Shown: piece after piece, positions 7,236 to 14,850 of the stretch
Layout of the letters: every line of letters starts with the position of its first letter
How positions within the stretch are numbered: position 1 is the stretch's first letter
Assembly (NCBI GenBank): GCA_024244665.1
Contig: JAAEOI010000510.1
Coordinates: 1 to 27,513, forward strand
Source: Bacteroidota bacterium
Lineage (GTDB): Bacteria; Bacteroidota; Bacteroidia; Bacteroidales; GCA-2748055
DNA length: 27,513 nucleotides
Direction of reading: 5' to 3'
The notes under the pieces: model-generated
Told to the model about the DNA's origin: nothing
The model's input: the letters and a program-made list of their open reading frames with translations, nothing else
Databases searched by the model: none
Translations under genes and position numbers: made by a program

Positions 7236-10200
7236 AAAACCGAATCACAAGCTGCGTCATCTCAGCCTTGATTTTATGGGCCTCTTTTCCGGTACATGCA
7301 CAACAGGAATACTACCAGACCAGCCTTCCAGGTGCATTCACATCTATTCCCGCGGGTGAAACCAGGCCGGGGGGGTGGATCAAAGCCCAGCTGGTGCGCG
7401 ATCTTGAGACTGGATTTACCGGGCACCTTGATTCTCTGACCCATTTTGCCCGCAGCGACATTTTCGGGAAGAGCAGGATCACAGGAATCAGACCCGGTGA
7501 GGATGGAATTCCGGAGCATATCCCAAAATCGTGGTGGCCGGGAGAGACTATACCGGTCTGGCTTGATGGATACCTGCGGGCAGCTTTCCTTACCGGCCAT
7601 CCCGCTGCGAAAGCGAAGATGCATGCCTTTATGAAACACTTGCTGGACTACCAGGAGGAGGATGGCTACATCGGGATCTATCTCCCGGAAACCCGGTATA
7701 TGCATACGACGGAGAATGCCGAGCTCTGGTCCCAGAGCCGCATATTCCGGGTCATGCTGGCCTATTATGAATTTACCGGCGACGGGCGGGTATTGACGGC
7801 GGTGAGGAGAGCTGTGGACCTTACCATGGATCACTATGGACCCGAAAGGAGCTATTTTTCCGTTGACAATGCACTGGGGGGGGTATCTCATGGTCTGATG
7901 TTCACCGATATCCTGGAGTGGTTATACCAGCTCACAGGTGAGGACAAGTACATTACATTTGGCAAATTCCTTTACCATGACTATACCAATTTCGATGTAG
8001 ACAGGCTCAACGATGCCCGGCTCGATTACCTGCTCGATCCCGGAAGAGAGATCGTGGGACATACCCCTCATATTGCAGAGCATCTCCGGGTGCCTGCCTG
8101 GTTGTTCCATGTAACCGGAACTCAGAAATACCGCCAGGCCTATGAGACGGGATATGCCAAACTGGAGCAATACATGGTTCCCAGCGGGGCTGTGCACAGC
8201 GGACACAGGGAAGACGTGGAAGGCACTCCTCCGACCCCGGATATGGCTTATGAATATTGCGGGATCACTGAACTATTTGACACCCAGAAATTCCTGCTTG
8301 AGAAAACCGGGGAGACCCGTTACGCGGATTCGGGAGAAAAACTGGTCCTGAATGCGGGACAGGGAGCCAGGCTGCCCGACGGAACATGCGTCAACTATTT
8401 TTCAAGGGACAACCGGTACCGGGCCACCTCCGAAGGAAGCGGCGGAAGGTTTAAATTCTCCCCCACACATGAAGAGATCGCCGTGTGCTGCAATCCCAAT
8501 GCGTCAAAACTGATGCCTTACTATGTGGATGGAATGTGGATGAAGAGATCCGGTGACTCCCAGGGGCTGGTGGCCATGTTTTACGGACCCTCACTACTGG
8601 AAACAAAAATCACCGGCGCCAGGGTGAGAATCAGGCAGGAGACCCATTTCCCCTTTTCAGATACTGTTCGATTCCTGGTGGAGCCAGAGAGACAAATCCC
8701 CTTTGCAATATGGTTGAGGATCCCTGATTGGTGCGATGAAATGAGAATTGAGGTGGAGGGCGCAGAGATATCCGAAAGGGATGGATTCAAGATCATCCAC
8801 AAAAACTGGACAGATGGAGACTCCTTCCGGGTGACTTTTGATGCAGGCATACAAACCGTTGAGGCAGTGAACGGGGAAATCGCATTTCAAAGAGGACCCC
8901 TGCTCTATTCCCTGGACCTTCCACATGAGCAAATGAAAATTAAAGATTATGCCCTGAAAGGTTTTGCCGACTATGAATTCACTCCCACTGATGATGATCT
9001 TTGGAATCTGCACCTGGATCCGGCTCAGTTGAAGAATGGATCTCCCTTTTTACATGAATACACTGGCACTTCAAACAGCCTCTATCCATGGGACAGGACA
9101 CCCTCTCGCCTCTACGGGCGACTCTTTGATCAGCAGGGTGACAGCAAAGAGGTTCGCCTGGTCCCCATGGGTACGACCATCCTGAGACGGCTGACTTTTC
9201 CTGTAGAATCACCCTCCTCTACGCCTGGAGCGATGGAGTATCCGGGAACACCACCGGGGAAGGTGCATGTATCTCTTACTGAATCACACATATCTATTGA
9301 AAATGCTGCAATTTCCGGAGAATGGGAACTTGCTGCAGGAAAAATTACATCCCTTAGCCTTGAGAACAGGGCTACCCGGCAGTCACTAACCATAGAGGGC
9401 GGACATATGCCCCGGGTGCTACTTCATAACGGACGTACAATTGATCTTTCTTCCTTAAACCCGGTGAACGCATTGAGCGTTGAAGGCCATGAGGTCCTTG
9501 CCACATTCATGGATGACACATCTGGCATGGAAATACGGTGGACGGTCTCACTGGCAGACGGGGCAAATGCCTTTATTCAATCACTGCAGCTCAAGGCATC
9601 AAAGGATATAGAAGTCGAAGAGCTTGTTTTTCTGGAGACGCCTCTCGACCATGCTCAGCAGGTGGGGAATGTGGATGGATCGGTGGTGGTATGTGGTGAC
9701 CTGTTCCTGGCCATCGAACATCCGCTGGCAAAGAACGAGGTGAGCGATCACGGATATGTCAGTTGCATGTTACCCCGCGGCAATGTGTTGAAGGCTGGCC
9801 AGTCCTTGACACACACCAGTGTTTTCGGCGCCGTGCCGCCGGGCCAGCTGCGCAGGGGGTTCCTTTACTACCTGGAAAAGAGAAGGGCTCATTCCTACCG
9901 GCCCTTCCTGCACTATAACAATTGGTACAATGTGTTCCTGGCCCGGCCTGTTGAACGGACCAATGAAGGGGAGTGCCTGGAGGCTATTGAGTGGTTCGGT
10001 GAGAAGCTGGTCCGTGAGCGGGGAGTAAAGATGGATGCCTTTGTGTGGGACGACGGCTGGGATGATTTTAACTCATTGTGGGATTTCCACAATGGATTTC
10101 CTGACGGATTCAAAAACCTGGATGCTGCCGCCAGCAAGTACGGTGTTGCACAGGGGGTCTGGATGTCGCCTAACGGAGGGTATGCAACTGCAAAAGAACA

Positions 10201-11137
10201 GCGAATTGCCTATGGCAAGCCTTTGGGGTACGAGACCAACCATCTCGGTTTCGCCATGGGTGGGGCCAATTATTCAAAGGCTTTCCGTAAGGTTTGCCTG
10301 AATATGATGCGGGAACATGGTGTCACTTTCTTCAAATTCGATGGCATGGGTGAAGGGGGAGAAACAACAGGTACTGAGGCGGAACTATCGGATGATATTG
10401 ATGCGATTCTTGAACTCTCAAGAGATCTTTATCGTGAAAACCCAGAGGTTTACATTAGTGCTACCTCAGGTACCTGGCCCAGTCCCTTCTGGCTAAAATA
10501 TGCATGTTCAATCTGGCGGCAGGGAGGTGACAATGGCTTGTATGGTAAGGGAGATACCCGCCAGCAGTGGATCACCTACAGGGATAAATTTTGTTACGAA
10601 AGGATCGTGCAGCTGGGTCCCCTCTATCCGATCAGTTCTCTCATGCTCGGGGGGATTATTATAGGAGACCGGAGAAGTCCTGCAAGAATGGTTCGCAATG
10701 AGAAATCGGTGGCCGATGAGATCTGGACCTTTTTCGGATCCGGGACCAACCTGCAGGAACTCTATATCAATCCTGAACTGCTGAGCGATACCATGTGGGA
10801 CGAGCTCGCTGATGCGGCCAGGTGGTCCAGGGAAAACAGCGATGTACTGATCGATACCCATTGGATCGGTGGTGATCCGGGCAAGGAGGAAGTCTACGGC
10901 TGGGCTTCCTGGCAACCGGGTAAGGGTATTGTTGTACTGAGAAATCCATCTGACTCACCTGGAGAATTTACCTGTACTTTTAAAGATGCACTTGAGCTCC
11001 CCGATGGGGCCATTTTCAGCATATCGCCGACGATAATCTATCCGCGGAGCAGCCGGTCGGCAGCCTGGCCTTCCAGTGCCGGGGAATCCTTCAGCCTGAA
11101 CCTTCAGCCATTTGAAGTAATAGTCATTGAATTATGA
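7232..11137 (+). CDS. Bifunctional GH127 (DUF1680) - GH36-like glycosidase fusion
   Basis: The chosen ATG at 7232 overlaps the previous stop (ATGA) and begins a good signal peptide (M-K-N-R..., cleavage before QQEYY); an ATG eight codons earlier would bury it. The product is 1301 residues with two modules. Residues about 25-660 are GH127-like: the metal/nucleophile site is intact, with E341-x-C343 (Y-E-Y-C) and C419-C420 (V-C-C-N-P-N), close in numbering to Glu338, Cys340, Cys417 and Cys418 of the beta-L-arabinofuranosidase HypBA1; E327 or E330 in H-R-E-D-V-E-G is a candidate acid. Residues about 676-1301 resemble GH36/clan GH-D alpha-galactosidases: V-W-D-D-G-W, then F-F-K-F-D1037-G as nucleophile and G-G-D1100-N-G followed by W-I-T-Y-R-D as likely acid/base. 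GH127 relatives also cleave aceric acid, so the arabinose assignment is tentative. Confidence 0.8.
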   Translation: MKNRITSCVISALILWASFPVHAQQEYYQTSLPGAFTSIPAGETRPGGWIKAQLVRDLETGFTGHLDSLTHFARSDIFGKSRITGIRPGEDGIPEHIPKSWWPGETIPVWLDGYLRAAFLTGHPAAKAKMHAFMKHLLDYQEEDGYIGIYLPETRYMHTTENAELWSQSRIFRVMLAYYEFTGDGRVLTAVRRAVDLTMDHYGPERSYFSVDNALGGVSHGLMFTDILEWLYQLTGEDKYITFGKFLYHDYTNFDVDRLNDARLDYLLDPGREIVGHTPHIAEHLRVPAWLFHVTGTQKYRQAYETGYAKLEQYMVPSGAVHSGHREDVEGTPPTPDMAYEYCGITELFDTQKFLLEKTGETRYADSGEKLVLNAGQGARLPDGTCVNYFSRDNRYRATSEGSGGRFKFSPTHEEIAVCCNPNASKLMPYYVDGMWMKRSGDSQGLVAMFYGPSLLETKITGARVRIRQETHFPFSDTVRFLVEPERQIPFAIWLRIPDWCDEMRIEVEGAEISERDGFKIIHKNWTDGDSFRVTFDAGIQTVEAVNGEIAFQRGPLLYSLDLPHEQMKIKDYALKGFADYEFTPTDDDLWNLHLDPAQLKNGSPFLHEYTGTSNSLYPWDRTPSRLYGRLFDQQGDSKEVRLVPMGTTILRRLTFPVESPSSTPGAMEYPGTPPGKVHVSLTESHISIENAAISGEWELAAGKITSLSLENRATRQSLTIEGGHMPRVLLHNGRTIDLSSLNPVNALSVEGHEVLATFMDDTSGMEIRWTVSLADGANAFIQSLQLKASKDIEVEELVFLETPLDHAQQVGNVDGSVVVCGDLFLAIEHPLAKNEVSDHGYVSCMLPRGNVLKAGQSLTHTSVFGAVPPGQLRRGFLYYLEKRRAHSYRPFLHYNNWYNVFLARPVERTNEGECLEAIEWFGEKLVRERGVKMDAFVWDDGWDDFNSLWDFHNGFPDGFKNLDAAASKYGVAQGVWMSPNGGYATAKEQRIAYGKPLGYETNHLGFAMGGANYSKAFRKVCLNMMREHGVTFFKFDGMGEGGETTGTEAELSDDIDAILELSRDLYRENPEVYISATSGTWPSPFWLKYACSIWRQGGDNGLYGKGDTRQQWITYRDKFCYERIVQLGPLYPISSLMLGGIIIGDRRSPARMVRNEKSVADEIWTFFGSGTNLQELYINPELLSDTMWDELADAARWSRENSDVLIDTHWIGGDPGKEEVYGWASWQPGKGIVVLRNPSDSPGEFTCTFKDALELPDGAIFSISPTIIYPRSSRSAAWPSSAGESFSLNLQPFEVIVIEL

Positions 11138-14100
11138 AAAATGCTATCCTGTTAATACCAATGCTGGTCCTGGGATTTGTGGCTAATTGCCAGACCATTG
11201 AAATAGACGAGGTCTGGGCGGGTCATCCGGTTGGATTCTGCCTTCTGACAGAGGGGAGCCGGCAATATATTGCTTACTATAATGCCGACAGGCATATGGT
11301 CGTTGGCCAACGAAATCTGCAAGAGGATAATTTTCACCTGCATGTGATGACTCCCACATCCCGGGAAACTCATGGAGGGACCAGCACGGTCCTGGGCTGG
11401 GACAGTCACAATTATGTAACCCTGGGCATCGACAGGGATGGGTACATACATCTGTCGGGCAATATGCATGTACATCCCTTAAGCTATTTCCGTAGTACCG
11501 AACCCCATGATATTAGCACCCTCCAACAGGTAATGAACATGACTGGTAGCCTGGAGAACAGGGTTACCTATCCCAAGTTTATGACTGACCGCAAGGGCAA
11601 GCTGATCTTCCATTACCGTGACGGGGGCAGTGGTAACGGAAATGAGATCTACAATATATATTCGGCCGAAAGTAAGAGTTGGGACCGATTGCTCGATGCC
11701 CCCCTTACAGACGGGGAGGGAAAAATGAATGCTTACCAGTCGCAACCCACACTTATGGCTGATGGCTGGTACCATGTGTGGTGGGTCTGGCGCGATACTC
11801 CCGATTGCGCCACCAACCATGATCTCTCATATATGAAAAGTCCTGATCTGAAAAACTGGTACAATGCTTTCGGGGAGCCTGTGAAGTTGCCAGCCACCAT
11901 CCGGAACAGATCACTGATCGTGGATCCGGTACCTCCGGGTGGGGGGATCATTAATCTTTCGGCCCGTCTTTGTCTTGATGAAAACAACAAAGCTGTATTC
12001 ATCTATCACAAATATGGCCCCGGGGGAAACCTCCAGCTTTTTGTTGCCAGGCAGCAGGGGAATAGCTGGGTATCCGGGCAAATAACTGACTGGGATTACC
12101 GTTGGGAATTCTCAGGTGGAGGAACCATAGTGGTCGATGTACGATTAAAGGATTTCCTGCGCAGGGATGACGGATACTACGAATTCAGCTACTGGCATGT
12201 GAAACAGGGGAACAATACCCTTTTGCTGGATGGAGATTTCCATATTGTTGGAAAAGTTCCAAACGCCGAAACTTTCAGTGAAACAGTGAAGGTGGAAGGG
12301 GATTTCCCTGGTCTTGAGGTTCGCATTGCAGGTGACATTGGTAAAGCAGATGAAAAAGATGCCGCCTATTTTCTCAAATGGGAATCCCTGTCCAGTAACC
12401 GTGATCGTCCCAGGCCGGAACCCTGGCCCGGACCCGCTAAACTGTATTTATATAAAACAACAGATCAATCTGAAACACCATCAAAGATTGATTTTAACCG
12501 TGACTGGACTTTCGTAAAAAGTTCTGCAGAATGGCCGGTGGATTTTGATTCTGAGGGCAAGGTAATGGAAGCGCTTAACTTACCCCACACCTGGAATGCT
12601 TCTGATATGGGGCCCGGACTACTTGATCCCTACATTGGCAGAGCATGGTACGAAAAGCAATTTAAAGCACCGGTTCTAACGGCCGGACAGCGCTTGCTTA
12701 TCAGGTTCGAGGGCATAAATAATTGCAGCAAAGTATGGATCAACGGTGGTTATGCCGGGGGCAGGGATGGTGGTTTTCTTGCTAACATGATAGATGTCAC
12801 TGACTTTTTGATCAATGACAAAAATACAATTCTTGTGCGTGTGGATAACAGCTATGATATGAAGGCCGGCATGCCTCAATGGATCGGCTGGAATCGTTAC
12901 GGGGGAATCACACAGCCGGTCTGGATGCATATCCGCGAACACGCTTATATAAGCAATGCCGGTATAGAGATCCGTACGCCTGAGTTTAGCGGGGATTCTG
13001 CTTTAACAATTGTGAAAACCCATATTGAGGAGACAAAGAAAAGCGGGGCAGAACTTGAAGTCAGACATACTCTGTATTCTCCGGAAGGAGAACGAATTTC
13101 AAGCACCACAAAGTCCGTTCGAACCGGTTTTTTTACCAATCACGTTGAAGTTGAATTACCTGCTGTCATCAAACCAAATCTATGGTCTGATTGCAATCCT
13201 GCGTTGTACAAACTGAAAACAGAAATTCTTGAAGATGAAGTAATAATCGATACTCAGGAAAACTCCATCGGATACAGATATTTCAAATTTGATTCAAGCA
13301 AAGGATTCACATTGAATGGTAAACCCACAAAACTAAGAGGGGTTAATATGCACATGTTCTTTCCGGGACTGGGAAATGCGTTGCCGGAACGTTTTTACAG
13401 AGAGGATATAAAACTATTGAAGCAGATGGGATGTAATTACATGCGATCTTCCCATTATCCACGTACAAAGGAGGTACTCGATGCCTGTGATGAACTTGGT
13501 ATCATGGTGCTGGAGGAGCAACCATACTGGCATGGCTCGGTTCGTGCGACCGGGGGAGAGGAGGCCATCAATCATGCAGTCAGGCTGCTTAAAGATATGG
13601 TCCGGCAACAGGGTAATCACCCCTCGATAATTGCCTGGAATACAGTGAATGAAGTCATGATAGCTCCTCCCTATAAACCTGGATACGGGTATTTTTCAAT
13701 GGATGATCCAGAGAGGGAAACCTGGAAATTGAAGCCGGAAGAGTATCCTTACCTGCGTCGACATCTTCAAAGAATGGTGGAAGCTTTCAAAGAGCTTGAT
13801 CCGGACAGGCCTGTATCAATGGTTGTTGGTGGGCAATGGGAGAAAAATGACCGGGCCGGCCTCACTTCTGTTGCTGATATTGTGGCTTACAATGGAGGAG
13901 CCATGTATCTTGATGATGAATTTCTCGGACGGGAAACCGGTAAATACTATGAATTCAAGCCGGATTATTACCGGGAATTGTTCCCGGAGCGTATTCATAT
14001 CATGTCTGAAGGTATTTTGAACCATTTCACCTATGCCCGGGGAGAGTGGGAAAAGGAGGAGGAAGGATGGCGTTGGAACGCAAAATACTGGAACATTATT

Positions 14101-14841
14101 AATGAACGTCCCTGGTTTTGTGGTGGGTCCATGTGGTGCTTCACAGATTATTCCTACCTCTCGCCCATGGTGGTCGATCGGTTTACGGATAATTCAGGGA
14201 TCAGTCATCATGACCTGCATGGGGCTGTTGACCGTTTCCGTCTGCCCAAAGAGGTTTTTTATTTTTATGAAGCAATGTGGTCAGATCATCCGGTACTGCA
14301 CATTCTCGGTCACTGGAATCATAAAAAAGGCTCATCACAGGATGTTGTGATATTTACGAATTGCCGGGATGTGGAATTAACTCTCAATGGAAGGTCTTTG
14401 GGAAAAGGAACACCCTCCTCTGATGAATTCCCTGCCATAGAAAATCCTCCCCTGATCTGGAAAAATGTCCGCTATAAAAAAGGAAAACTGGAAGCCAGAG
14501 GGATGTATGACGATCAACATCTAACGGACACCCGGACAAGCTCAGGAGATCCTGCCGGAATAGTACTATCGGCTTCAAATGATTTAATGGCAGACGGCCG
14601 GGATATCAGTTTTATTGAGATGATGATCTGCGACATAGATGGAAACCGCTGTTATACGGTCACCGACAGCATCTCCCTGACTGTCAGCGGGCCAGCCCGT
14701 CTTGCAGGAGATCGCCTGGTTCATGTTTCTGGCGGTTTGGCACGTGTGGCCATCCGTTCAGGCGGTGAAAGCAGGAAAATCACAATTATCGCGGAGGGTG
14801 ATAAGCTGAAAAGGGGAGAACTTTTTCTGAGGGCGGAATAA
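11134..14841 (+). CDS. Bifunctional BNR_4 propeller (possible lyase) - GH2 glycosidase fusion
   Basis: A 1235-residue protein coupled to the preceding gene by an ATGA overlap. It has a signal peptide ending near V-A-N-C-Q-T; the Cys might be lipidated but Asn before it is atypical. Residues about 22-440 form a BNR_4-type seven-bladed propeller with H-G-G-T-S-T, W-D-S-H92-N-Y and H-L-S-G-N-M-H112. Propellers of this kind include polysaccharide lyases acting on rhamnose-glucuronate linkages (ulvan lyases PL24/PL25 and PL42, as I recall), and the His pair is where catalytic or metal ligands sit in them. Residues about 450-1235 are a full GH2 enzyme: sugar-binding domain (L-P-H-T-W-N), immunoglobulin-like domain, TIM barrel with acid/base E840 (W-N-T-V-N-E) and nucleophile E959 (H-I-M-S-E-G), then C-terminal beta-sandwich domains. 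Beta-galactosidase, beta-glucuronidase or alpha-L-arabinopyranosidase activity are all possible. Confidence 0.82.
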   Translation: MKNAILLIPMLVLGFVANCQTIEIDEVWAGHPVGFCLLTEGSRQYIAYYNADRHMVVGQRNLQEDNFHLHVMTPTSRETHGGTSTVLGWDSHNYVTLGIDRDGYIHLSGNMHVHPLSYFRSTEPHDISTLQQVMNMTGSLENRVTYPKFMTDRKGKLIFHYRDGGSGNGNEIYNIYSAESKSWDRLLDAPLTDGEGKMNAYQSQPTLMADGWYHVWWVWRDTPDCATNHDLSYMKSPDLKNWYNAFGEPVKLPATIRNRSLIVDPVPPGGGIINLSARLCLDENNKAVFIYHKYGPGGNLQLFVARQQGNSWVSGQITDWDYRWEFSGGGTIVVDVRLKDFLRRDDGYYEFSYWHVKQGNNTLLLDGDFHIVGKVPNAETFSETVKVEGDFPGLEVRIAGDIGKADEKDAAYFLKWESLSSNRDRPRPEPWPGPAKLYLYKTTDQSETPSKIDFNRDWTFVKSSAEWPVDFDSEGKVMEALNLPHTWNASDMGPGLLDPYIGRAWYEKQFKAPVLTAGQRLLIRFEGINNCSKVWINGGYAGGRDGGFLANMIDVTDFLINDKNTILVRVDNSYDMKAGMPQWIGWNRYGGITQPVWMHIREHAYISNAGIEIRTPEFSGDSALTIVKTHIEETKKSGAELEVRHTLYSPEGERISSTTKSVRTGFFTNHVEVELPAVIKPNLWSDCNPALYKLKTEILEDEVIIDTQENSIGYRYFKFDSSKGFTLNGKPTKLRGVNMHMFFPGLGNALPERFYREDIKLLKQMGCNYMRSSHYPRTKEVLDACDELGIMVLEEQPYWHGSVRATGGEEAINHAVRLLKDMVRQQGNHPSIIAWNTVNEVMIAPPYKPGYGYFSMDDPERETWKLKPEEYPYLRRHLQRMVEAFKELDPDRPVSMVVGGQWEKNDRAGLTSVADIVAYNGGAMYLDDEFLGRETGKYYEFKPDYYRELFPERIHIMSEGILNHFTYARGEWEKEEEGWRWNAKYWNIINERPWFCGGSMWCFTDYSYLSPMVVDRFTDNSGISHHDLHGAVDRFRLPKEVFYFYEAMWSDHPVLHILGHWNHKKGSSQDVVIFTNCRDVELTLNGRSLGKGTPSSDEFPAIENPPLIWKNVRYKKGKLEARGMYDDQHLTDTRTSSGDPAGIVLSASNDLMADGRDISFIEMMICDIDGNRCYTVTDSISLTVSGPARLAGDRLVHVSGGLARVAIRSGGESRKITIIAEGDKLKRGELFLRAE

Positions 14842-14850
14842 GAACAAAAG

